The position numbers and the translations under genes are program-made. Positions 24,020 to 35,457 of a DNA stretch of 64,000 nt are shown here, one piece after another (position 1 is the stretch's first letter; every line of letters starts with the position of its first letter). Below the pieces are notes generated by a model, which made no database searches, was not told the origin of the DNA, and saw only the letters and a list, made by a program, of their open reading frames with translations. The DNA comes from Rhodocollybia butyracea (Eukaryota; Basidiomycota; Agaricomycetes; Agaricales; Omphalotaceae). Location: NCBI GenBank assembly GCA_015501585.1, contig JADNRY010000274.1, forward strand, positions 1-64,000, in the 5' to 3' direction.

Positions 24020-24247
24020 ACTTCACTTCAATACGTAATGCCACAATTATACTTAGTCTGGAAGAATCTGTGCTTCTGAAGTTTGCGCACTTTGCGCACT
24101 TAATAGGGGCGGAAAGTTGACATACTCATTATTTTAAGTACCATTCATCGCTTCACCGCAAAAACGGGTCTCCGCATAAACGGTACTTTGACTGTGTTGC
24201 TGGGAGCCCACTTTACACACATACTTGAATCGGTATATTTAAAGTTA

Positions 24248-24400
24248 GAGCCTGTTCGGCAAAAGATAACAATTGACATTCACCCGCTCCTTTATAGGAA
24301 TCGACCACATTGCTCCAAGTCAACTCCAAGGGCTTGAATCCTCAGATTACATTATAATTGAGCGGTAAAAGTCAATTGTTATCTTTTACCGAACAGGCTC
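24248..24400. mobile_element. 153-bp MITE, Tourist/PIF-Harbinger type, TTA target duplication
   Basis: The left end begins GAGCCTGTTCGGCAAAAG, and the right end is its reverse complement with 29 of the first 30 bases matching. Weaker pairing extends to about 45 bp. TTA flanks both ends (24245-24247 and 24401-24403). The GCCTGTTCGG terminus and TWA-type target site are typical of PIF-Harbinger MITEs. It has no coding capacity. Confidence 0.88.
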
Positions 24401-24403
24401 TTA

Positions 24404-26062
24404 CTTTTTGAGTTTGCATGATGCCTGACATGACACTAGTAAGTATACCGCAGAATGAGACAAGATCTTGTCAGAGCGTTTGAAAAGGCCGCCTATCGCA
24501 TTGGGTCAGGTATCTCATGACACTGGAAAAGAAAAGGAAGCGGAATGAGGCAAAATGGTAACTTAAAGAGGGGTAAGTTCACCTTGTACGGCGGGCGGCA
24601 TCTTAAATATACCAGAACTGGAAATCATATCTTCAACATATCTGGGAAAAACGATTCACCTATAGAGAAGAGAGGCCAGGACCCTGTTGCAGTGGGAATA
24701 AAAGAAGATCATTACACGGCATGATCCAAATACGGAACGCCAAAACCATCGGGAGAGGACTCTGCCTCGAGTGAGCTCGCAACTCTGGTGCTGTCGAATC
24801 TCGATCCACCCGTCTTGACCCGTCTTGCCATCAATGGGCGTCCCTCTGCCGTCTCTCTGCATTTAAGACCACAGATGGGCCGATCGTACTCAGTGTGGCT
24901 CGGGTGCAGGTCTCCATAGTTCTTGTGCTACTAAGTATATACCAAAGATCTCACAGATATACCAGGACATACCTCGCTGTGCATTTCAGCATTGTTTTGT
25001 CTATACAGAAAGCGGCAGACAGTGTACTAGCATGTTGATACCTGAAATCTCACCAGAACCGTTTCCTCAGATGCGATCCACACACCGGGAAGATAAAAAA
25101 ATCTGCTCGGCAGATTTGTGAACTGAAAGAAAGCTGATTATCCTAATAAGTATAATCGGTGGTTTTCAGCCTGGTTACTGAAAGTTTGCGATAAAATATA
25201 AAAGGAATATCTTATCCGATTATCGGAAATTTCAGTACACCTTTCTGCCGATTGTATCATTACGGTGTACCAAGTTCCCATTGCACTGCAGAAGTGCCCC
25301 ATACAAAATCGACGACAACCTCCGAGTTTACTCCCTTAGGAATCCTTCGAGAACCTTTTCGTGGCACCTTTCTGAGAACCCCATTTGAGCCGTTCCACCA
25401 CCCTTGAATGAGATGATAGGAGCAGATGATTTAGTACTACAATTCGCTCCGCTCTCAACGTTTCAATATGGTTTTGTGGTTATACCTTATAGGATTGCCT
25501 GAAGGCACTTTTGACAAGAACAGAAGCTCCTGCCAGTCCCTGCCAATCCCCACTCGAATCAATATGAATTGTGCATGTGAATCGTGACATTGGAAGGTTT
25601 ATAGCATATTTGATTTGTTTCACTTACCTACGTAGGTATGGCAATTGACTTACCCGCCTAATACTACTCATGGTACACTCGTGTCCGCCACTCGTATCAG
25701 TGTCAGTGTCAGTGATCATTGTGGGTCCTCTTGGGGTCCTCATTCATAAGTATTCTGGAATCTGATAATTCTCAGACCTTCCGTACCGAGTCATCTTCTT
25801 ATCTTTACTTCTTTAACTTAGTTGTTGAATTCCCAAAACATAAATCACGCAGTAGACATCGGGTATTCAACCAAAAATGCCTTGGCCCCATTGACGGCGT
25901 CTATGAGTACAGTTCAGTGCTCCGTATAAAATTCCCCTAGCCCCCATGCATCTCTAGACCTACTCCCTGGGGTGTTCTGTTCCCACTCAAGTTCCCACTA
26001 GTATCTCAAAGTCCCCTGGTCAGCCGAACGTTCCATCTCCAGCTCCTTTACTAGTTGCAAGA
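24404..26062. other. Intergenic, no gene recognised
   Basis: Over 1.6 kb without a supported gene, tRNA or clear repeat. Frames at 24656-24862 and 25719-25940 lack motifs and splice context. Confidence 0.45.
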
Positions 26063-27735
26063 ATGTCCAAGAGAGTGCAAATGCCGGGATTTGTAAGTTG
26101 GGCATTTGAGCTCCATGCCAGCTTGGTTCTATACTAGATGGTCTTTGACATTTGTTGTTTAGGTGTATCCTGTTACAAGGCCGTTGAGAGAGTGGTGGAA
26201 ATGGATTGACTTGGTCCTTGCCTTCTCGGGCATTGCAGTGTTCACACTTCTGGTTATTCTGAATAGTTATCTAGTTGGTGCGTTCTTGAACAAGTTCCAC
26301 TGTCTCTATAGCTAAATCAATTTCAGGATATGATGTCGTTAGCATCACCACAGACTCTTTCAATTTTTCCGCTGCAGCACCTTGGATAGCATCACTTTCA
26401 TATAATTCCTCATTAGTGTGCCAACCTCATACTTTTTCGTTGGGGGATGTTTTTCGGACAAATATTTCGGCCTTCCCATACGTTATTTATAATGTTATGG
26501 ATGCCAGCCGCCCCGATCAAATAGATACCCAGCTACAATATGCAAACAGCTATCTGGAGTCGTGCGATGTAATCGAGACATCAGTCGAAGTATCACCAGG
26601 GGATAGAAAATTATCTCTGTTGGTATGTATCTGTTTTTGGAATCATTTGCATAATTTTTCTTTACCAAATAAACATTGGTGCAGGCTTCCATTTCTTGTC
26701 CCCCACCTCTCAGTTTTGAGGCCAGCACTACTTGGTCATACTCAAACCATCCTGTAATTGGGACTGTTAATCCTTCCACTTTTTCCTCAAACTCAACGAC
26801 CACGGCTGTACTCACGGCTATGACTGAATTTGGAGGTGAGTTTGATATTGACCATCGGATTATCATGCTGATTAGCATTATCCAGGAACAGCCTATAATG
26901 GCATTTACAGTCATCACTATTTCACCATACCAACTGAAACAGCAAACAGTGTAGCACTCCGAAGTGTTATTTTCCAAGCAATTCCAAGTTGTATATCAGC
27001 ATCGTCCTCTTGTGTGCGACCGCATGTCAACATAACCTTTGGTAATGCTATCGATCAGCCTACGCTCCAGATTGTTAGCGGTGGCCCGGATCTGGCTGGT
27101 ACCAGCGTTGATCTTGGTGATCTATACAATGTACTGGAAGTATTCTATCATGCTATTAGAATTGATTTGGGAAAATGGACTCCAGACAATGTTAGTCCGA
27201 GTCTTCATTCTAGTCACCAATCACTAACTTACCTTCTAAAATGACAACACTGCAGATATTCACGAACACAACAGCGTTCAATCATTCTCTATCTTGGACA
27301 CCAGGAATTGGGGTAAACGAGACATTTATCCAGATTGCCAATACCCAGGGGATGCTATATGCTGCCACTACCAATCTTTTAGACTCGTCACCAGCGAATC
27401 CACCTTCTAGTCTTGCCACGATCCGGACACAATATACATGTCAAACTTTGCAAAGAAAGTCACCGGGGACAATGGTGATCAGTGTGCTAACTGCCTCTTT
27501 GTCCATGTTCTTGGCAATTTGGGGTGTTTCTCTTTCCTTGATTGGATTCATTGCAGATCGAACTCGAACTTCCCGAGGTATGAACAGGTCTCACTAAATG
27601 TCTACCAATCTTCTAAAAGAAGTAGTGGAAAAATACTTGAATTATTCGGGGTATCGTGAAAGTGGTGTTGAAGGTAAGCAGATGACCATTCGCTACGGTA
27701 CCTTTTCTTTTAATGACTTTTCTTGTGCTACTTAG
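26063..27735 (+). CDS. Two-TM membrane protein with glycosylated ectodomain, unknown function
   Basis: Six exons are read in frame: 26063-26092, 26163-26277, 26327-26622, 26685-26835, 26886-27190 and 27256 onward. All have GT..AG borders (GTAAGT, GTGCGT, GTATGT, GTGAGT, GTTAGT). The protein starts MSKRVQMPGFVYPVTRPLRE, has a TM segment (LVLAFSGIAVFTLLVILNSY) and a long ectodomain with many N-glycosylation sequons (NFS, NSS, NIS, NHS) and paired Cys. It ends with a second TM (VISVLTASLSMFLAIWGVSL) and a short basic tail. The unspliced stop is at 27597. An intron from GAG-GTATGA to TAAAAG would replace the last residues and carry the frame to a stop at 27733-27735. The architecture matches an uncharacterised membrane family common in Agaricomycetes. 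Confidence 0.72.
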
Positions 27736-28479
27736 ATTTTTTACTGAAGAACGTGTCGACGGAATGAATTAGTAAAAAAAAATAATAATTAGTACTAGAA
27801 ACCATTGCAATCATAGTACTTGAAAATGGAACGAACCTTATAATTAGTATCCAGCGGCCGTGGCATGTTTATAGGGGGGCGTGGCACAATGTTAACGGTA
27901 GTATGAAGGCGGCGATAGGCCTTTGTGTAGCGATGCTTTTTCTAAATGAACTTGAATATTGGCCAGAGCCCTGGCAGTTCCCTTGTGGGACCACGTTGTA
28001 GAGTGCTATATAATATCACCACACAATCTCAAATTTAAGATAAGCTGCTTCAGTTTTGTCGAGCTTCATGCGTTTCTATGCACGAAACTCGTCATATTAT
28101 CTAAGTATCTTTACAGTATATAAACTACGTACTCATACTGAGACAATAGAGATCTCTTTCTTCCCAACCACCACCACTACTTCAGTACCTCGGAGATACC
28201 TCCCAGAGACGAGTAGGGACTGACCAAATCACAGGCAGATCCCCCGTCGAACTCGATACTTGATTCCAAGTATAGACTCAGTCAATGTATCTCAGTTTAC
28301 ACACACATCCGTAGGGATCGTCAGTGTGTAACGAGTCTGCCTAGGGGAGACTAGCTTCAGTTGCGTATTCAGAAATTATTGCGGAAAATTGAAACTTTTG
28401 ATCCATGATGGGTACTTAACTAGTATGAAGTACTCTCACCCTTTGCTCGAGGCTTGTAACTGCTTCTTTTTATGTAGTT
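27736..28479. other. Intergenic, possible old LTR-like sequence
   Basis: No gene is seen. A TATA-like TATATAAACTACG near 28120, followed by a pyrimidine-rich stretch, resembles a retrotransposon LTR promoter, but no terminal repeats or target duplication could be defined. Confidence 0.3.
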
Positions 28480-28559
28480 ACTCTCAGCTATACTACATGT
28501 TCCTAGTTAGGTGCTATGATAGGCCTAGACACGTACACACTGCGTGACGATAGATCCCT

Positions 28560-28850
28560 TACTTACTGCGCGCTGCGAATGCTTGGAGGCTGGAGCCTCT
28601 TGCGTCTTATCCCAATTTCCTTCCAATGGTACTCAGGGAAGACCATTCGTATGCACCCTCTTGTGCGAGCCTCTGCTTCAACTCTACTCCCACCTTTGGT
28701 ACTACTACATTGGTTTCCGCTGAGTCCGAAAACTGTTAATTCAGCATCACCCGGAAGCGCCCTTGTAGAATCTGACTTGTTCTTACAGTCCACCAGAGAA
28801 CATTTCCGGGCTGTCCGAGTTAATCAGACTTTTCTGCAGTAATTTTTACA
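28560..28850 (+). pseudogene. Relic of the secreted-protein family inside copy A
   Basis: The plus strand carries the remnant LVRASASTL...SALVESDLFLQ, matching PVVKASTDI...NALVESDLFF of the gene at 1942-2889, with large internal losses. There is no open frame. Confidence 0.55.
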
Positions 28851-28990
28851 TTTCGGCTGCGCGCGCGGCATGGGCACCTCTCAGAAAATTCTGGAAATTG
28901 TCTCTAGCCTAAGGACACTCAACCACTACTCAACCCGAAGACAACTCCGAATGAGTCGTAAGTATCACCCGTTTGAACCCTGTCAACAGC

Positions 28991-30530
28991 TTACAAACTC
29001 TTTAAACTCTCTGGATCTCCGATGGTTTTGTTTCCAGCCCCATATTCCAACAGTTTATCCTCTACCTCGGCATTATCATCAGGGAAAGTTCCTGCTTTGA
29101 CGATGATCCGTGCGTTGAGGGTAGCCATAAGGCTATTAGAATACCTTTTTGTTGTAAAAACAAGGCTGTTACTATGTCGTATAGAAAGAGAGAAAAAACG
29201 ACTAACAGCTTTGGAAGAGCATAAAATCTGGAAATTGATTCATCAGTACACTTGCAGCGGAATTCAATGAAGATGGTCTTTACAGTGTCATGTCTATAAG
29301 GCTGTTTTCAAGGCTCAGAAAAAGCAGTAATTGAAATGATGCACCGATTGCGGTTAGGACTCCAGTATCAATAGCAATGGTCATGGCCCTCTGTACTCTT
29401 ACTATCAAGGATTGGCTTTGAGTACTCTGGATCTGTTTGCGCTAGGATAAGATAAGATTTTTCCTTCAATAATATAGGAAGCCATTGAATTTTACCAGGT
29501 AAAATAGAGTTATAGTTATCATTATGTCGCAGATTGTGCTGCTCACCAACCACGCCTATTCGAAATAGGAAAAGGACTGAATCATTTTAATGAACAAGGG
29601 CCAAGGCAGAGGAAAATTCACTGTGAAAACTGCTGAAGCTGAATGGATGGTCTTTGTCCCAGCAAGTTCAAGCAAACCCGCCTCTTCATCCTGGCATTAC
29701 TTGATTATAATTGTGGACACAAAGAAAGGACAGGCAAAGTGCATACCAATGATCCCCAATATGAAACCATTACACACTGAGTGACAGACAGTATCATAAT
29801 AGGCACGGTTATTTTCCAACTCCCACCCAAGAGGTGAATGCGCCAGGCATAGGAGCCTTGGACCATGGTAGCAGCTAGGTAACTCTGATGAGATATTAAG
29901 TCCTTATGCTGCTTAGCAACTACGACATACCCAGCCCGCAAAGGATACAGATGCCCGTAAAAGCAGGTTGAAGTGCAACTGAAAAGGCGAGATATCCTGC
30001 AAGTACAATGCTTTCAATAACTATCACAGTTGCAATCAGAGTTGATGCAAGTTCCACCATGAAGATCAACAGTACTGTAAAATCACTTGGTTAACAACTT
30101 CAATTGAGGAGTTACAGATTAAAGCAATAACCTGTGATTCGCAAATAGATAGGATCTGTTCGGCGGAATACAAGGCAATAGAGAACTAAGGCAGAAGATA
30201 GGTGAAAAGTCCAATGTTAGGCCAGTAAATCCACGTACACATTTGGACAAACAAAATGCCTTGCAGGAGGTAGCTGAGCATGTATCCAATAAACTGAGTG
30301 CACAGATTATCCCAATTCAAAGTCAATGGTGTGCATTCCTTGACTAGTACGACCTGTAAAGCGTACCAATGGAACATCCCTGGGTGAAGTTGTCTGTTAG
30401 CTGAAGACGAGATTTGATTCTATGCTGTAGTAGAAGCGACTCACATCAAGGCTGAAAATTCATCCGGCGATGAGTCTGGGTTGACCCCACGTTGAAATAC
30501 CGCCATGTTCAAAAAAGAAAGTGGTTCAAT
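28991..30530 (-). CDS. DUF6534-like multi-pass membrane protein (copy A)
   Basis: Reading the minus strand with short introns gives MIEPLSFLNMAVF at the start. Membrane segments follow: FIGYMLSYLLQGILFVQM, VLLIFMVELASTLIATV and ESIVLAGYLAFSVAL. Next come AATMVQGSYAWRIHLLG, WKITVPIMILSVTQ, AWLVSSTICDIMITITLFYL and RAMTIAIDTGVLTAIGASF. The end is YSNSLMATLNARIIV and a charged tail to the stop at 28991. The order 'Q-x-Y-AWRI, AWL-S, TGVLTA, SNSLMATLNAR' is the hallmark of DUF6534 proteins, an uncharacterised Agaricomycete membrane family. The 5' exon joins (about 30180-30330) do not all keep frame, so the gene may be damaged or exon limits may differ. Confidence 0.65.
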
Positions 30531-31713
30531 CATTGTAAACGAATGCTAAGAGGAGCAAATCCGTCCCAGTGATAATCAGTCATGTATTTACGACCCCATC
30601 TGTCCGAATACACACCGTGGCGAATTTCAGAGGATAAATCTGAGTCCAAGCTCAACTTGGAATGCTAGCAGTAGGCAAAGGATGGACGCGTTGCTCTCAG
30701 ATGAGACTTATAAGTGAAGCAAAATCAAGGAAATGACAGTTCCTGGTAGTACAACGTGAACATCGTAGAAGCCATAGCAACGGATTCAGGATAAGAAGGA
30801 AGCAGAACAATTCTTTTATATACACGGGGAAGAGATGATTCCAGTGAACGGCAATTGTATCGGATTCGACGTACTGCGATCATGTATCGATATGACAACT
30901 CAAAAACCCAAAAATAGAGTCAGAGTATAACTGGATAGGAAAAGGGAAGTACGATGAACAAATGCCACTAGATGGAAGTGATCGAAAGGACTGTTGTGGA
31001 GATGAAAAGATCAGCATTGCCTTGTCAATACATAACTTGGACTGCAAGCGCGACAGTTAGAAAAGTTAGAAAGTACCGAGGGATGCACGGAAAGATCGAA
31101 AGTGTACGTGAAGATTTTGGAAGGAAGGAAATGAAGATTAAGGTGACGCCGCTGACGATGTGATGTACTCAATGCGCGAGAATCTGATGGAAAATGTTGT
31201 ACACCGATGGGTATTCTGCAGGATGATAGTCGTTGTCGCGCCCAAGGCTCGCAGAGCGGCAGGACGATAAAGATAGGTGATATTAAGAGCAGTGGAACAA
31301 GAGTCCGAAGTTTTATCAGATTGGCACCCTCTGTGCTGATTTCTGGAGACGATTGAGGCGGTGAAACAGGTAAAACAGGAAGGTGGCACTGGGAGGCCCA
31401 GGTCATCAGGAAAGGTTGAGGAAAGGCATTCGGCGAGACCAGATAGCCTGTAAAGTTGTTAAAACTAACCAAGCCCGGAACGTAAATCATGTTGTTGCAC
31501 GTAGAGCAAGAAGAATAGATAGCCCGTTGGATTCGACGATTCCGAAACATAGTGAATACAGTTAGATTTAGATGATAGCCACTGAGTCGCGTTCACCAGG
31601 ACCTATTTTTCGCAGCGGAGTAAAAGAAAGATGCCAGCCGAACTGGGCGCTAAATTGGACGCGCGCTTCGTGTGTTTTCGCTGAGCCTCAATACCTTTGT
31701 GAATCGTCATCGC
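30531..31713. other. Distal part of copy A, no gene recognised
   Basis: A minus-strand frame at 31011-31550 is open but not recognisable. Its counterpart in copy B (36248-36760) is interrupted by sequence absent from A. I treat it as non-coding duplicate sequence. Confidence 0.35.
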
Positions 31714-31714
31714 A

Positions 31715-33330
31715 TCATAGCTTCTCTGGTTCACCCATGCAAAAGATCCAAACGGCCGAAGGTAACCCACATTCACTCGCTTTTTGTATCAAATCTAAGC
31801 CGGGATCTCGAAACCAGTCCTTGCTGCTGGCAAAAGGTTCTCAGTGTAGACGATATCCGAGTCGGCACATGCGTATGTCCAGAGGTACAGGGGAAGCCCA
31901 GACTCGAAGAGGATCTGCGGACGTGGTCGAAAGTCACGCCGTGCTTCCGTTAGGCAACACCGTTTGCGGCAGAAGAGTACGCTGGAATCACCTCTAGCCT
32001 TATCCCATCTGTTTCCGCCCAGTCCTTCCACAAGTCTCCCATGAACTCCTTCCCACCATCTACTCGTACCGACAAGAATCGCTCCCCAGTTTCATTTTCT
32101 GCCAAAGCCTTATACTTTATCACCGCTGCAAGTGTTGTCGAGGCCTCCTTGTTTGGCAGGTAATAATTAATAATCCTTGGTCATTGCTGAGTGACCTTCG
32201 ACTATCGGCATCGAGTAGTAGAATCCGCCCAGCGCGCGAGTCCTCATCGGGCCTGTCAGTTCAATGTGCACCATTTCTAACAACCTGGATTCTCGCAATG
32301 TCTTCCCATCGAAAGTTCTTCGTTTCGCTTGCCCGACATGGCATGGACCGCATTCAGAATACTCTCCTTGCTCCCCAATCACCTTCAGTCCATCTACCAA
32401 GCCCCTCTCCACGGCCAACTTGATTCTCGTCGCCCAAATCGTCGGTGCCAACCTTGTAGATTCACGGGCTTGTTGAGAGACCGCGCCGTCATTGTGGCCG
32501 TTACCTTTTCACGCAGGTGATACAGACCTCCAGAACCATATCCCGTCAGGAACTTGTTTCCGTCTGGCGTGAAGAATCGTGCCTCCCCTTTCCCAAATAT
32601 CCCTGTTATACCCTTAGCATCCAACTTCATTATTGAGACTAGGTCTGACGCCACCTTCGGTACATGTAGGGTGTTTTCGAAAGGCACTACCAATGTTGAA
32701 CTATCATCTTGTTCAAACACCTTCCTGGCGCGTCCAAATCCAACTATGTCCAGTGTAGTAGATGCTTCTGATGATCTGCTGGGATGGGAGCATGGTAGCG
32801 ACCTGTTTGTTGTGGCTGAGAGGGCAGTGTAGTGTTCCGTGAGTTCACCAACGACGGTCGTGTTCGCTGTAGGAGAGGACAAGTTTGTTGATCTCTGGTC
32901 CTTCTTTCCTCGCCACCAAGTCAGGTATTGCCCCTTCTTCCCTCCTCCTTTCCAGAAGCACCCCTCAGCCACATGCTCAGCCCTCAAACACTTCGGATCC
33001 GTGCATTTCTTCTCGGGGTTCCTCAAGGAAGATCCACGTTTCTCAAGGTGCTCGATCCTGTTTTGAAGTGCGGTGATAAGGCTATCTGTGGCAAGATTTG
33101 CTCGGGAAGACCCCCACCCGGAACAGCAGTGTCAGTGTCAGTGCAGTTGTTGCTTCTAGAATGCTTGCGAGATGTGCTGGATGCCAGCGGAGGGAGTGGC
33201 AAAGGTAGTCGGATTTGCCATAATGTTCTGCATTATCGCTGTGTCAAGGGCTACTGTGGGGAATGCTGCTAGAATTATTTTTCAAAGGATGTCGTTTCCA
33301 GCGTCCATGGCCTACTTCCTGAGCTCCCGT
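31715..33330 (-). mobile_element. Dead Ty1/copia fragment (gag zinc knuckle to integrase)
   Basis: From the right, minus strand: the end of gag with a zinc knuckle (KCTDPKCLRAEHVAEGCF); protease-region remnants (TLHVPKVASDLVSI); the GAG-pre-integrase block (GGLYHLREK...WHRRFG); the integrase zinc site (CGPCHVGQAKRRTF) and LLEMVHIELTGPM; later NGVAERKHG; and YLRPFGSFAWVNQRS near 31720. Several frameshifts and stops occur. No LTRs are visible. The fragment ends exactly where duplication copy A ends, and its other end lies at the start of copy B. Confidence 0.85.
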
Positions 33331-33439
33331 TTTATGTAGTTACTCAGCTTTACGTGTTTCTAGTTGGGTGCCATGACAGGTCTAGACACGTACACACTGC
33401 GTGACGATAGATCCCTTACTTACTGCGCGCTGCGAATGC

Positions 33440-33740
33440 TTGAATCCTCTTGCGTCACATCCCAATTTCCTTTCAATCACGGTGGTACTCAGGGAAGATG
33501 ATTCATATGCACCCCCTTGTGCGAGCCTCTACTTCCACCTTTGGTATACTACATTGTTTTCCGCTGAGTCCGAAGACTGTCAATTTAGCATCACTTGAAA
33601 GCGCCCTTGTCGAATCCGACTTGTTTTTACAGCCCACCGAGAGGCTGTCCGAGTTGATCAGACTTTTCTGCTCCGAGGTAACGGAGTAATTTTTACATGA
33701 CTCGGAGTACAGACTGGATTGGGTCACGATAAACAAGAGC
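33440..33740 (+). pseudogene. Relic of the secreted-protein family inside copy B
   Basis: This is the same remnant as at 28560-28850 (LESALVESDLFLQPTERLSE), slightly longer at its 3' end. It is not open. Confidence 0.55.
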
Positions 33741-33899
33741 TCCCTTCCCGACTACCCAGATTGATTCCAAACTTGAACCCACACCATGGCTGCCACTGGG
33801 GCACCTCTTAGAAAATTTGTCACTAGCCTAAGACAATCGTAACCTGGAGATAACTCCGAATGAGGCGTAAGTATCACCCGTTTGAACCCTGTCAACAGC

Positions 33900-35457
33900 C
33901 TACAAACTCTTTAAACTCTCTGGATCTCCGATGGTTTTGTTTCCAGCTCCGTGTTCCAACAGTTTGTCCTCTACTTCGGCATTATCATCAGGGAAAGTTC
34001 CTGCCTTGACGACAATCCGTGCGTTGAGGGTAGCCATAAGGCTATTAGAATATCTTTTTTGTTGCAAAAATGAGGCTGTTACTATGCTGTATAAAAAGAG
34101 AGAAACAAATGACTAGACTAACAGCTTTGGAAGAGGGTAAAATCTGGAAATTGTTTCGTCAGTACACTTGCAACGGGCCGCGATTCAATGAAGACAATCT
34201 TTACAGTGTCAAGTCCACAAGACTGTTTTCAAGACTCAGAAAAAGCAGTAATTGAACTGATGCACTGATTGCGGTTAGGACTCCAGTGTCAATAGCAATG
34301 GTCATGGCCCTCTGTACTCGTGCTATCAAGGATTGGCTTTGAGTACTCTGGATCTGTTTGCGCTAGGATAAGATAAGATTTTTGGTTGAATAATATAGGA
34401 AGCCATTGAATTTCACCAGATAAAATAGAGTTATAGTTATCATTATGTCGCAGATTGTGCTGCTCACCAACCACACCTATTCAGAAATAGGAAAAGGACT
34501 GAATCATTTTAATGAACAAGGCAGATCAAAGCACTCACTGTAAAAAATCCTGAATCTGTTGAGGGGGACATTGATGCCCCACCTTCAAGCACTGGAGCCA
34601 TTACTACACCCTGTCATTGATTGATTATAAATTGTGGACACAAAGAAAGCATAGGCAAAGCGCATACCAATGATCCCCAATATGATACCATTACACACTG
34701 AGTGACAGACAGTATCATAATAGGCACGGTTATTTTCCAACTCCCACCCAAGAGGTGAATGCGCCAGGCATAGGAGCCTTGGACCATGGTAGCAGCTAGG
34801 TAACTCTGATGAGATATTAAGTCCTTATGCTACTTAGCAACTACGACATACCCAGCCCGCAAAGGATACAGATGCCCGTAAAAGCAGGTTGAAGTGCAAC
34901 TGAAAAGGAGAGATATCCTGCAAGTACAATGCTTTCAATAACTGTCACAGTTGCAATCAGAGTTGATGCAAGTTCCACCATGAAGATCGACAGTACTGTA
35001 AAATACTTGGTTAACAACTTTGAGGAGCTACAGATCAAAGCAGTGACCTGTAATCCGCAAATAGATAGGATCTGTTCGGCGGAACACAAGGCAATAGAGA
35101 ACTGAGACAGAAGATAGGTAAAAAAGTACAACGGTCCATGTTGGACTGAATCCACGTACACATTTGGACAAACAAAATGCCTTGCAGAAGGTAGCTGAGC
35201 ATGTATCCAATAAACTGATAATAAATTATCCGGGATCCCCAACTGAAAGTAAATTATATGCATTCCTCGAATACCTGTAAAACGTACCAATGGAACATCC
35301 CTGGGTGAAGTTGTTTGTCAGCTGAAGACGAGATTTGATTCTATGTTGTAAAAACGACCCACGTCAAGGCTAAGAAATCGTCCGTCGATGAGACTCCACG
35401 TTGAAATACTGCCAAGTTCAAAAAGGAGTTGATTCAAGAACTTCGATCATTATACTA
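33900..35457 (-). pseudogene. DUF6534-like membrane protein gene (copy B), decaying
   Basis: It shares all membrane segments with copy A (QFSIALCSAEQILSI, VELASTLIATVTVIES, AGYLSFSVALQPAF) and the same 3' exons to the stop at 33900. Its first exon reads MIEVLESTPF followed by an in-frame TGA, a frame break that copy A does not have, so the ancestral start is lost. There are further small indels in intron 1. A shorter product from an internal start cannot be excluded. Confidence 0.6.

Larger units (their letters stand above)
28480..31713. repeat. Segmental duplication, copy A
   Basis: Copy A (28480-31713) and copy B (33336-37045) are direct repeats. High similarity covers the secreted-family relic, the whole DUF6534-like gene (for example 29368-29553 against 34289-34474), and the distal block ending TTTGTGAATCGTCATCGC. 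The offset of matching points grows from about 4.86 kb to more than 5 kb, so indels have accumulated. Confidence 0.85.

Noticed and set aside
28000..28350. Possible solo LTR
   Set aside because: It has promoter-like features, but I could not define TG..CA ends or a target duplication.
31011..31550. 179-codon minus-strand frame in duplication copy A
   Set aside because: Not conserved as a frame in copy B and without recognisable motifs. Probably an open stretch by chance.
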